Of a DNA stretch of 22,454 nucleotides, positions 8,416 to 15,087 are shown in pieces (the stretch's first letter is position 1; every line of letters begins with the position of its first letter). Origin of the DNA: CAYJAD01 sp964370305 (lineage in GTDB: Bacteria > Desulfobacterota > Desulfovibrionia > Desulfovibrionales > Desulfovibrionaceae); assembly GCA_964370305.1 (NCBI GenBank), contig CAYJIU010000023.1, positions 1 through 22,454 of the forward strand, given 5' to 3'. Under the pieces are notes generated by a model, which saw only the letters and a list, made by a program, of their open reading frames with translations, did not search any database and was not told the origin of the DNA. The translations under genes and the position numbers were made by a program.

Positions 8416-9591
8416 ATGGCTATTTTACACTTAAAAGATTTAGATATTAATGGCAAAAGCCTCGTTATTCGTGAAGATTTAAATGTACCCATCAAGGATG
8501 GAGTCATACGCAATGATAAGCGAATTCGCGCGGCCTTACCCACCATAAAACTTGCCCTTGAGCGCGGTGCTGGGGTGATATTGCTTTCACACCTTGGCCG
8601 CCCTACAGAAGGTCAATTTGAAGAACAGTTTTCCCTAAAACCTGTGGCTGCCCGCCTGAGTGAGCTTTTAGGCATGCAAGTGGGTTTTGCAGCAGACCTT
8701 ACTGGCGTAAGTGTTAAGCCTGGTGAGTGTGTTGTTTGCGAAAATATTCGCTTTATCAAGGGTGAGAAGAAAAATGACCCTGCCCTTGCTGAACAATTGG
8801 CCAACCTTGGTGATATCTACGTCATGGATGCCTTTGGGGCAGCTCATAGGGCTCATGCGTCCACTGAGGGTGCTGTGCGCAAGGCAAAAATTGCATGTGC
8901 TGGGCCACTTATGGCCGCTGAGCTTGCCGCCTTTGCCAAGGTTCAAGATGATCCAAAACGCCCCTTGGTGGCTATTATTGGTGGTTCTAAGGTCTCTTCA
9001 AAATTAGCTTTGCTTGAAAATCTTTTGACTAAGGTGGATAGACTGATTGTAGGTGGCGGTATTGCCAATACATTTCTTGCAGCGGCAGGTTATGGTGTTG
9101 GCACTTCCCTTTGTGAAGAAGAACTTATCCCCGATGCCAAACGTATTTTAGAGCAAGCCAAGGCTACGGGTAAGATCTTGCCTCTACCCACTGACGTGGT
9201 GGTGGCTAAGGCTTTGGCCCCAGGTCAAGAGGCCAACACTGTGGATGCAGACAAAGTGCCTCAAGATTCCATGATTTTAGATGTGGGCCCAAATACTGTG
9301 GCTCATTACGCCAAACTGTGCCAAGATGCGGCAACCATTGTTTGGAATGGCCCAGTGGGTGCCTTTGAAACCGAACCTTTTGGGGAGGGAACCAAGGCCC
9401 TTGCTCAATCCTTGGCTGAGTGTGCGGGTTTTGTTGTTGTAGGTGGTGGTGATTCTGTCGCCGCAGTTGAGCAATATGGACTTGCCCAAAAAATGGACTA
9501 TATCTCCACCGGTGGTGGAGCTTCGCTTGAACTTTTGGAGGGGAAGGTGTTGCCCTCCATTGCCGCTTTAGAGTTTGCTGAAAAAGGGTAA
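8416..9591 (+). CDS. pgk: Phosphoglycerate kinase
   Basis: Transfers phosphate between 1,3-bisphosphoglycerate and ADP in glycolysis and gluconeogenesis. It has 391 residues, typical for bacteria. The N-terminal substrate domain shows LVIREDLNVP (16-25; the usual RxDxN is kept as R19, D21, N23) and LSHLGRP (57-63), then FDAFG-like YVMDAFGAAHRAHAST. The nucleotide domain shows GGSKVSSKLALLENLL, GGGIANTFL, WNGPVGAFE, GGGDSVAAVEQYG (343 onward) and STGGGASLELLEGK (363-376). Shine-Dalgarno AAAAGGA (8403-8409) precedes the ATG. It is 11 bases after tkt, so a probable rpe-tkt-pgk carbon-metabolism transcript ends here. Confidence 0.97.
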   Translation: MAILHLKDLDINGKSLVIREDLNVPIKDGVIRNDKRIRAALPTIKLALERGAGVILLSHLGRPTEGQFEEQFSLKPVAARLSELLGMQVGFAADLTGVSVKPGECVVCENIRFIKGEKKNDPALAEQLANLGDIYVMDAFGAAHRAHASTEGAVRKAKIACAGPLMAAELAAFAKVQDDPKRPLVAIIGGSKVSSKLALLENLLTKVDRLIVGGGIANTFLAAAGYGVGTSLCEEELIPDAKRILEQAKATGKILPLPTDVVVAKALAPGQEANTVDADKVPQDSMILDVGPNTVAHYAKLCQDAATIVWNGPVGAFETEPFGEGTKALAQSLAECAGFVVVGGGDSVAAVEQYGLAQKMDYISTGGGASLELLEGKVLPSIAALEFAEKG

Positions 9592-9608
9592 TCTGCTGCG
9601 TCAGGCTC

Positions 9609-9658
9609 GTTTTTTACTACGGTCATTTATGTTAAATAAACTCCGCTCCGTAAAAAAC
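9609..9658 (+). terminator. Possible terminator-like dyad downstream of pgk
   Basis: gttttttac (9609-9617) and gtaaaaaac (9650-9658) are perfect 9-base inverted repeats. A small AT dyad, attta/taaat, lies in the loop. Right after pgk this could end transcription, but the stem is AT-rich, the loop is long and the T tract is on the left arm. A terminator working on the - strand, or a repeat remnant, is equally possible. Confidence 0.3.
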
Positions 9659-9851
9659 TTCGCCTTCCTTGCATCTCACCCTTTTTGAGCAAACTACTGA
9701 GGTGTGTGTTTTTAATATGCTACAGGAAGTAGCAAAAGGCGCGCAGCGGAGCAAACCAAAGACAAGCATGAATTTACTTCATGCGCAGGCGACGTTTGCG
9801 ATAGCTTGTGTCGCACAGGATGTGCGACCAAGCGTCATATGATAGGTCAAA

Positions 9852-9871
9852 GCCGTCGGCTATAAGGTGTT
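9852..9871 (+). repeat. Short dispersed repeat, copy 1 of 3
   Basis: The 20-mer GCCGTCGGCTATAAGGTGTT occurs here and again at 10166-10185 and 10381-10400. The later two lie inside the 153-bp duplication, but this copy has unrelated flanks, so the 20-mer is itself a repeat unit. Its right part (ATAAGGTGTT) also appears in the rplT terminator and just after the gene ending at 19370. Confidence 0.8.
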
Positions 9872-9911
9872 CTAATTTGGAAGATTATGTCCTTTGATTG
9901 AGACTTGTAAT

Positions 9912-10074
9912 ATGGATTGCCACAGAAAAATGCTAATAATTTCGAATTCTAATACACTCCCGAAGCATTTTTCTTCGCAATGACCTTCGACACAACGAAA
10001 GTCATTGCGAGAAGCATCGCTCAGGGGGTTATGTTTAACAATTGTCCTAATAGCGATGCGCCGAAGCAATCCAT
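9912..10074. repeat. REP/MITE-like palindromic element
   Basis: The element is bounded by the inverted pair atggattgc (9912-9920) and gcaatccat (10066-10074). Inside are two hairpins. One has tcgcaatgac (9975-9984) pairing with gtcattgcga (10001-10010), extended by ttcg/cgaa inward across one mismatch and with a 6-base loop. The other has gcatcgct (10014-10021) pairing with agcgatgc (10052-10059). The GTCATTGCGA...GAAGCAATCC pattern resembles palindromic repeats dispersed through many bacterial genomes. No transposase is encoded. Translating it yields a spurious short ORF on the - strand (9872-10069). Confidence 0.65.
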
Positions 10075-10131
10075 GTTTTTGAAAACTACATAAAGAGGAA
10101 GTATCACTCTTGAAATGGGATTAACGTGGCT

Positions 10132-10284
10132 TTGTTCACTATACAGCAAGCTAACGCTTGCGACTGCCGTCGGCTATAAGGTGTTAATAGTTTCGTTGAA
10201 GATATAAATAGGTTAAGGAGGAAATATGCGTAGATTTTATCAAGAAAGCTGGCAAGGTATTCCATTTTCTGCCTTTACGCATGT
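10132..10284 (+). repeat. 153-bp direct repeat, upstream copy
   Basis: Identical base for base, on reading, to 10347-10499. It contains a GCAAGC-TAAC-GCTTGC hairpin (10146-10161), the 20-bp repeat (10166-10185), a Shine-Dalgarno AAGGAGG (10215-10221), an ATG (10226) and 19 codons of the gene whose intact copy starts at 10441. Similarity ends abruptly on both sides. The repeat-to-repeat distance is 215 bp. Confidence 0.95.
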
Positions 10285-10315
10285 GACCTTTATTCGTTCA
10301 CGGCGGCGGATATGA
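10226..10315 (+). pseudogene. Truncated 5' copy of the methyltransferase-like gene
   Basis: This reading frame begins with the same 19 residues as the intact gene at 10441 and with an identical leader and Shine-Dalgarno site. It leaves the duplicated sequence after 10284 and stops at TGA 10313-10315, giving 29 residues. The unique tail codes for a short basic stretch. It is most simply a fragment left by a local duplication. Because its translation signals are intact it may still be translated as a short upstream peptide. Confidence 0.75.
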
Positions 10316-10346
10316 TGCAAATGGAAGTAAATTCCATTTGCCCGCC

Positions 10347-10499
10347 TTGTTCACTATACAGCAAGCTAACGCTTGCGACTGCCGTCGGCTATAAGGTGTT
10401 AATAGTTTCGTTGAAGATATAAATAGGTTAAGGAGGAAATATGCGTAGATTTTATCAAGAAAGCTGGCAAGGTATTCCATTTTCTGCCTTTACGCATGT
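10347..10499 (+). repeat. 153-bp direct repeat, downstream copy (leader and start of the intact gene)
   Basis: Second, exact copy of 10132-10284. The 62-base segment between the copies (10285-10346) is unique and carries a 10-bp hairpin, 10317-10326 with 10332-10341 (gcaaatggaa/ttccatttgc). The hairpin 10361-10376, the 20-mer 10381-10400 and the Shine-Dalgarno 10430-10436 belong to the leader of the intact gene at 10441. Confidence 0.95.
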
Positions 10500-11217
10500 T
10501 TCGTTTTTTCATTTGGCGGGTAGTGAATTCTATGCCACATTTTATGAAGAGCTCTTTCGGCGTTATACCGGATGGGAATCATTGCCAGCACAATGGCGGG
10601 CCGGTAAGGATAACGGCGCAAAGTGGCTTGCAGAGCAAATTAATGCACAGCGCGAACATTGGGAGCATGAAGACATGCCCGATGCTCCGCCGCGTGTACT
10701 CTCCATAGGCAGTGGCCTTGGATATATGGAAAAGTCCTTACTGGATATCATGCCGAAAATGGAATTGCACGTCAATGGCCCAAGTACAGTTGGTATGCGC
10801 TGGCTGCGTAGCTATGTGCCCAATGAGCGCATCTACATTGGCCCATCCCATTTATGCTTACCCTCTGATATTAAATATAATGTAATTTATCTTTCTGCCA
10901 TTGACTACAGCATGAATGATCACGATTTTGAGCTAACCTTGCGTGAAACCCGCGCTCAACTTGCGCCTGGGGGCAGATTGCTTTGTATTTCCGCATCATT
11001 GCTAGAAGAAGATACTTTAGCCGGAAGTGTAGTCAATGCATTTAAGACTGGTCTTAGAGCGGTGTTGCACCTGTTAGACGTACGCAGACAACAGCTCTGG
11101 GGTTGGCGACGTACTCGAGAAGAGTATCATAATATTTTTGCCGCTGCCGGATATCGTAATATCCAAGACGGTTGGCTAAATGATGGCTTTGATAGTTATT
11201 GGATAAGTGGTGAATAG
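10441..11217 (+). CDS. Class I SAM-dependent methyltransferase-like protein
   Basis: Predicted cytoplasmic protein of 258 residues. The central part has a Rossmann-type methyltransferase pattern. Motif I is VLSIGSGLGYMEKSL (86-100), a hydrophobic strand followed by GxGxG-like glycines. A strand followed by an acidic residue is VIYLSAIDYSM (148-158), and the post-motif turn is LAPGGRLLCISASLL (174-188). The acidic residue normally ending motif I strand is replaced (SIGSG), so activity is not certain. The N-terminal 80 residues, rich in Trp, Phe and Tyr, and the C-terminal part (RTREEYHNIFAAAGYRNI) fit a methyltransferase that adds its own substrate cap. AAGGAGG (10430-10436) is a very strong ribosome-binding site. 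Substrate unknown. The gene faces the cobalamin genes and its start region was duplicated upstream. Confidence 0.75.
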   Translation: MRRFYQESWQGIPFSAFTHVSFFHLAGSEFYATFYEELFRRYTGWESLPAQWRAGKDNGAKWLAEQINAQREHWEHEDMPDAPPRVLSIGSGLGYMEKSLLDIMPKMELHVNGPSTVGMRWLRSYVPNERIYIGPSHLCLPSDIKYNVIYLSAIDYSMNDHDFELTLRETRAQLAPGGRLLCISASLLEEDTLAGSVVNAFKTGLRAVLHLLDVRRQQLWGWRRTREEYHNIFAAAGYRNIQDGWLNDGFDSYWISGE

Positions 11218-11243
11218 AAAAAATTTAAAAATTAGTCACTTAC

Positions 11244-11278
11244 TTTGTAAGATATGCATTGCAAATAATGCTTACAAA
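11244..11278. terminator. Possible bidirectional terminator between convergent genes
   Basis: tttgtaa (11244-11250) pairs with ttacaaa (11272-11278), and gcatt (11256-11260) pairs with aatgc (11267-11271), with an unpaired gatat on the left. A and T tracts lie on both sides (about 11219-11230 and 11276-11282). Its place between the + strand gene ending at 11217 and the - strand gene ending at 11297 fits a shared terminator. The stem is AT-rich, so confidence is limited. Confidence 0.4.
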
Positions 11279-11296
11279 AAATAATGTCGCTTATGA

Positions 11297-11935
11297 CTAC
11301 TTATTAGCGGCAAGAATGGCTAAAGCATTAATAACACTAGCAACTAGAGGGGAACCGCCCTTTCTGCCTTTTACGCTGAGATGCAGATACGGACTTTGCA
11401 TGAGCAGTTCTTTTGATTCCGCTGCATTTACAAAACCTACGGGCATACCAATAATCAATGCCGGTGGTTTTGCACCTTGATTTAACACTTCCAATAAAGC
11501 TAGCAAGGCCGTGGGGGCATTGCCAATGGCTAGGATATTTCCTTCTAGCTTATGGGCAATATTTATAATGCCAGCTCTAGCGCGAGTGCAACCGTGATTT
11601 TTGGCAAAGTTTATGACTTCTTCAGCACTCAAAATACACTTAGTCTGCACGTTTAATGGCTTAAGGCGATAATCAACCATACCGCAGCGAGCCATTTCTG
11701 TATCGGTAAAAATAGTACAGCCTTGGCGTAAGGCCAAAATACCATCCTCAACGGCTGTTTCACTCAGCATAATGTCATGAATAAGATTAACATCACCCGT
11801 GGTATGAATCATACGCCTTGCTATTTGCCATAACTTGCCAGTATATGGTCGAGGTTCTTGTACCTCAGCATCAATAATGGCAAAGGAGCGGGCCTCAATG
11901 TCTTTAGGGCTTTTGGCTGTGTCTAGTGTTGGCAT
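11297..11935 (-). CDS. cbiC: Cobalt-precorrin-8 methylmutase (precorrin-8X isomerase)
   Basis: Moves the methyl group from C-11 to C-12 of the corrin ring, giving cobyrinic acid in adenosylcobalamin synthesis. The 212 residues match the CbiC/CobH family length. Key pattern: the conserved histidine of IHTTGDVN (H44), FTDTEMARCGM in the middle, GNAPTALLALLE, and the strongly conserved GMPVGFVNAAESKELL and GRKGGSPLVASVINALA near the C-terminus. Its ATG lies 2 bases after the stop of cbiA and has no clear Shine-Dalgarno, so translation is probably coupled to cbiA. Next to cbiA it points to the cobalt-first (anaerobic) route, although the remaining cbi genes must lie elsewhere. Confidence 0.93.
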   Translation of the reverse strand: MPTLDTAKSPKDIEARSFAIIDAEVQEPRPYTGKLWQIARRMIHTTGDVNLIHDIMLSETAVEDGILALRQGCTIFTDTEMARCGMVDYRLKPLNVQTKCILSAEEVINFAKNHGCTRARAGIINIAHKLEGNILAIGNAPTALLALLEVLNQGAKPPALIIGMPVGFVNAAESKELLMQSPYLHLSVKGRKGGSPLVASVINALAILAANK

Positions 11936-11937
11936 GA

Positions 11938-13305
11938 TTATTCTGCACTTAGGGAAAAGATTTTAGCAAGTAATTTGCGTGAGCCCTCAGGGTAAAGATG
12001 CACCCATGAAGCCATAATATTATCCTTTTTTATTCCAGCGGTTTCCCTGATATTAATGGGCAAGTGTTGCCGGTCAAACACATTCCACAGTGGCGGCACA
12101 TGGGCAGGGATTGTGGTTTTTGCGTAGTGGAATTCGTGCCCTCGTCCTCTTTCTTGGTCAAGGTATACTTCTCGGTATCCCAAGGCAGTTTTGTTCTCAG
12201 CCATGTGGGCAGATATTGGCAAGACATTACATAATTGATGTGTTTTTCCAGCATATTCAAGATCCTTCATAAGGTATATAAAACCGCCGCACTCAGCGTA
12301 TACACATCCTCCATTATTGGCAAAATTGCGTATGGAGTTTAGTGTGTTAGTATTTTGAGCAAGCTTTGCGCCATAAAGTTCAGGGTACCCGCCCGGTAGG
12401 TAGATGGCTGTACAATTTTCGGGTATCTCTTCATCGTTAAGGGGTGAAAAATAAACACATTTTGCCCCCATTTCTGTTAAAACATCCGCCATGTCTGGAT
12501 ATAAAAAACAAAATGCCGCGTCACGAGCTATGGCAATGGTTTGCTTAACAGCTTGCACCCTTTCAGACATTTTAGGCATGATGTGCACAGAAGGAAATTT
12601 TGCACAATAAGTAAGCAATTTGTCAATATTTATATGCTCCTCAACCCATGCCGCCATGGCCGTTAACCTTGGTTCATCCCATGTATATTCATGACCCATA
12701 TGCAAGCCAAGATGGCGTGATTTAAGCTCAATATGCCCTTTTCTTGGTAGATAACCCCATATGGGTGGGTCGTTTGGCCCAAGCTCCTTCTCGAAGGCTT
12801 CTTTAAGCATGTTTATATGCGACTCACTTCCCACATGGCTACACACAATGCCCGCAAAAGGAATGTGCTTTTGAAGACGGGTAAATCCAGTAGCCACAGC
12901 CACGGCAGATTGCCCCATTCCACGTACATCCACCACTAAAAGCACTGGCATTTGCAATAGGCTAGCCACATGCGCCGATGAACCCGGCCCTCCAACACTT
13001 GAAGCCCCGTCAAAAAGTCCCATGACTCCTTCGGCCAAGAGCATGTGTGCTTTGTTTTTTTGAGCTTGTGCGCACATGCGAGCATAGACGCGCTTAAGGC
13101 CATCATCTTCACCCATCCATGCATCGAGGTTATAGGATGGATTGTGAGTGATGGCGGCATGATGGCTTGGGTCTATAAAATCAGGCCCTACCTTGCAAGC
13201 TTGTACTTTAAGCCCTCGTTTTTGTAGTGCAGCTAGCAGGGCAAGGCTAAGACTTGTTTTGCCAGAACCACTCTTGGTACCAGCTATAAGCAAGCTATAT
13301 TGCAT
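11938..13305 (-). CDS. cbiA: Cobyrinate a,c-diamide synthase
   Basis: ATP- and glutamine-dependent amidation of the a and c side chains of cobyrinate. At 455 residues it has the family length. The N-terminal dethiobiotin-synthetase-like ATPase has the P-loop GTKSGSGKTS (9-18), KVGPDFIDPSHH (38-49) and EGVMGLFDG (92-100). The C-terminal class I amidotransferase has LPGGYPELY (303-311), the presumed nucleophile C339 in YAECGGF, GHEFHY (389-394) and H436 in SWVHLYPEGS. The ATG follows a 77-codon gene by 6 bases. No convincing Shine-Dalgarno is seen, so coupling to that gene is likely. It is followed directly by cbiC, whose substrate step is immediately upstream in the pathway. Confidence 0.95.
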   Translation of the reverse strand: MQYSLLIAGTKSGSGKTSLSLALLAALQKRGLKVQACKVGPDFIDPSHHAAITHNPSYNLDAWMGEDDGLKRVYARMCAQAQKNKAHMLLAEGVMGLFDGASSVGGPGSSAHVASLLQMPVLLVVDVRGMGQSAVAVATGFTRLQKHIPFAGIVCSHVGSESHINMLKEAFEKELGPNDPPIWGYLPRKGHIELKSRHLGLHMGHEYTWDEPRLTAMAAWVEEHINIDKLLTYCAKFPSVHIMPKMSERVQAVKQTIAIARDAAFCFLYPDMADVLTEMGAKCVYFSPLNDEEIPENCTAIYLPGGYPELYGAKLAQNTNTLNSIRNFANNGGCVYAECGGFIYLMKDLEYAGKTHQLCNVLPISAHMAENKTALGYREVYLDQERGRGHEFHYAKTTIPAHVPPLWNVFDRQHLPINIRETAGIKKDNIMASWVHLYPEGSRKLLAKIFSLSAE

Positions 13306-13311
13306 GGAATT

Positions 13312-13545
13312 TTATGTCATCTGTAGATATTGTGTGATAATTTTGGCATCATCGTCTTTTGCTTCGATGCCAAGTCCAGGGTGCCCACCATGACAAATAA
13401 GTGTATTGTCTTTTAGTTCAATAAATCCAGCACTTATTACCTTACCATAAGGAAGCTGGTCGCGCATATCTTCATGATCAACACGACGCGGAAAGATAAA
13501 TGGGGCAGGTTGTCCGGAAAAGTCTTCCATAATTAAGTATTTCAT
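13312..13545 (-). CDS. Conserved-looking small hypothetical protein upstream of cbiA
   Basis: 77 residues, function unknown. The sequence has no membrane segment or signal peptide. It is acidic to neutral, with the pattern MEDFSGQPAPFIFPRRVDHEDM at the N-terminus (residues 6-27), LPYGKVISAGFIEL in the middle, and CHGGHPGLGIEAKDDDAKII near the end. It looks like a compact folded protein, not a shadow reading frame. A good Shine-Dalgarno (GAGG, - strand, 13551-13554) precedes the ATG. The gene ends 6 bases before cbiA, so it is probably the first gene of a three-gene unit with cbiA and cbiC. I have a weak memory of similar small proteins in Desulfovibrio genomes but cannot confirm it. A role tied to corrin synthesis is only a guess from position. 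Confidence 0.72.
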   Translation of the reverse strand: MKYLIMEDFSGQPAPFIFPRRVDHEDMRDQLPYGKVISAGFIELKDNTLICHGGHPGLGIEAKDDDAKIITQYLQMT

Positions 13546-13609
13546 GATGACCTCGTATCCTTAGATTAAATGCTTGCGAATTTATACCAATTTTAAGCTT
13601 AAAGCGGAA

Positions 13610-14650
13610 TTACTTTTTTTTCTTGCGATTATTTAGGTAGTTGCGCACAGCATTTTGATGCTCGCGTAAGGTTTTAGAAAATGCATGCTCCCCGCCATCA
13701 GTAATGGCCACAAAGTATAAGAATTTATGTTCTTCCGGTGTTATGGCGGCCCTAATGGCGGCCACTCCCGGTGAGCATATGGGCCCTGGGGGTAGGCCTC
13801 TGTGCTGATAAGTATTATATGGATTCTTAGCATCATCAAGATGTATACGCTTTAAGTTATTATCAAAATTTGGCCCAAGTCCATAGATGATGGTTGGGTC
13901 TGCTTGCAGGGGCATTTCTATGCGTAGGCGGTTGGCATAAACTCCGGCCACACGGGCTCGTTCGTGAGCAACGCTGGTTTCCCTTTCCACAATGGATGCC
14001 AGAATAATAATACGGCGCAAATCGATTCTGGAGGGCCTTTTGCCGCCTTCCCAAAATGGATCCATCTTTTGCCAAAATGTATCCACCAAACGGCTAGCCA
14101 CCACACGAGCTGAGTCCAAATTAGGTGCCTCATCTTTTTTTAGCAAGTAAGTATCGGGCATGAGAAAACCCTCAGCATTCTTAAATGGTATACCATACTT
14201 TTGCAGAAAAGCCGCATCGCTAATGATAGATTTAAAATCTTCAAAGCGTACAAATCCGTGTTGTTCAAGTAACTTACCGGTTTCCCACCAAGTTAAGCCT
14301 TCACGAATAGTGATGCGGTATAATATGGGCTTACCCTGCACCAGATACAGGAGGATTTTTTCTGGCCCCCAACCAGAATGTAAGGCAAATCGTCCGGCTT
14401 GTAGTTTGCTGTCAAGCTGCTTGAATCTGGCAAGTAGCCTAAACTTAAAAGCATTTGTTATTAGATTTTTATCTTCTAGTGATTGTGCAATACTTATGAA
14501 ACTAGCCCCAGGGGGCACGTCAAAAAGTATCTCTACTCCAGGGCTTTGGGGTGCAGTATCTAAAAATAACTTGGCTTGCCAAAAGACATATGCAGCAGCG
14601 ATGCCGCTAAGTATTAGCAAAAGAAGGAATATTTTTAGTAAAAACTTCAT
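13610..14650 (-). CDS. mltG: Endolytic peptidoglycan transglycosylase MltG (YceG-like)
   Basis: Membrane-anchored enzyme that cleaves nascent glycan strands and acts as a terminase of peptidoglycan synthesis. The 346 residues start with an uncleaved hydrophobic anchor (about 3-24). They continue with a LysM-like region (about 40-110, VPPGASFISIAQSLEDKNLI) and the catalytic YceG domain. Motifs: ITIREGLTWWETG (113-125), AEGFLMPDTYLL (159-170), the family's catalytic glutamate motif ASIVERETS (218-226, probably E222), QADPTIIYGLG (249-259) and YNTYQHRGLPPGPICSPG. AAAGG upstream gives a fair ribosome-binding site. The start overlaps the ruvX stop by 4 bases (ATGA), indicating coupled translation. 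The tail is lysine-rich. Confidence 0.95.
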   Translation of the reverse strand: MKFLLKIFLLLLILSGIAAAYVFWQAKLFLDTAPQSPGVEILFDVPPGASFISIAQSLEDKNLITNAFKFRLLARFKQLDSKLQAGRFALHSGWGPEKILLYLVQGKPILYRITIREGLTWWETGKLLEQHGFVRFEDFKSIISDAAFLQKYGIPFKNAEGFLMPDTYLLKKDEAPNLDSARVVASRLVDTFWQKMDPFWEGGKRPSRIDLRRIIILASIVERETSVAHERARVAGVYANRLRIEMPLQADPTIIYGLGPNFDNNLKRIHLDDAKNPYNTYQHRGLPPGPICSPGVAAIRAAITPEEHKFLYFVAITDGGEHAFSKTLREHQNAVRNYLNNRKKKK

Positions 14651-15084
14651 GCTAGCCTTTGTTCTGGATGTGGGTCTGCAAGAAAGGATTCAAGTATTCG
14701 CACTGCCGCTTGTTGGTCTAATACACTCTTGCGCTTACAAGCTCGAAGCGTGCTATTATGCAAGTCAGTGGCAGCCTCAGCTGAGCTTAATAGCTCAGGC
14801 ATAAAATATATGGGCAATGTGGTTCTGCGCTTTAGCCGCTCCACAAAATTACGCACTTGCTTGGTGGTTAGGCTTTCGCCGCCGTCTTCTAATAAGGGCA
14901 AACCCACCACAATGGCCGTGGGTAGCTCCGCATTAATTTGAGCCAGTAGTTTGTCAAAAAAAATACTGCGCTTCGTTTGTGGTGGCGCATGTATGGTGCA
15001 AAGGGGAAAGGCCATCCTTGCTCCGGCATCGGTTATGGCAATGCCGGTTCGGGTAAGTCCGTAGTCAATGCACAATAATTTCAA
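14647..15084 (-). CDS. ruvX: RuvX/YqgF-type nuclease (putative Holliday junction resolvase or pre-16S rRNA nuclease)
   Basis: RNase H-fold nuclease; in other bacteria assigned to 16S rRNA 5'-end maturation or to recombination. It has 145 residues, the family length. Active-site context: D7 in LCIDYGLTRTGIAITD, the IVVGLPLLEDGGES strand and loop, MPELLSSAEA with its glutamate, and the aspartate in LDQQAAVRIL. The start codon is TTG at 15084-15082. It lies in the same frame as trpS, separated from the trpS stop by a single codon, with no other nearby start giving the family N-terminus. mltG overlaps its end by 4 bases. This close packing suggests one transcript, trpS-ruvX-mltG. Confidence 0.9.
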   Translation of the reverse strand: MKLLCIDYGLTRTGIAITDAGARMAFPLCTIHAPPQTKRSIFFDKLLAQINAELPTAIVVGLPLLEDGGESLTTKQVRNFVERLKRRTTLPIYFMPELLSSAEAATDLHNSTLRACKRKSVLDQQAAVRILESFLADPHPEQRLA

Positions 15085-15087
15085 ATG

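Larger units (their letters stand above)
9592..10131. other. Gene-free, hairpin-rich intergenic region
   Basis: No reading frame here looks like a protein. The stretch is packed with dyads: gcatgaa/ttcatgc (9766-9784); a strong 13-bp hairpin at 9804-9833, where gcttg pairs with caagc and gtcgcaca with tgtgcgac around a 3-base loop with one bulged T; the first copy of a 20-bp repeat (9852-9871); and a REP/MITE-like element (9912-10074). Such density suggests accumulated repetitive elements or structured RNA. The remainder (9660-9765 and 10075-10131) shows nothing I can name. Confidence 0.6.

Noticed and set aside
9872..10069. 65-codon open frame on the - strand
   Set aside because: It coincides with the palindromic repeat element. 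The translated sequence follows the repeat, not a protein family, and it has no Shine-Dalgarno or conserved neighbour.
10132..10499. Insertion-sequence footprint flanked by the two direct repeats
   Set aside because: The 62 bases between the copies are too short for a mobile element, and the repeats are far longer than a target-site duplication; a local duplication explains it better.
14160..14804. 214-codon + strand open frame across mltG and ruvX
   Set aside because: It is antisense to two secure genes whose motifs are intact; no ribosome-binding site or protein-like pattern is seen.
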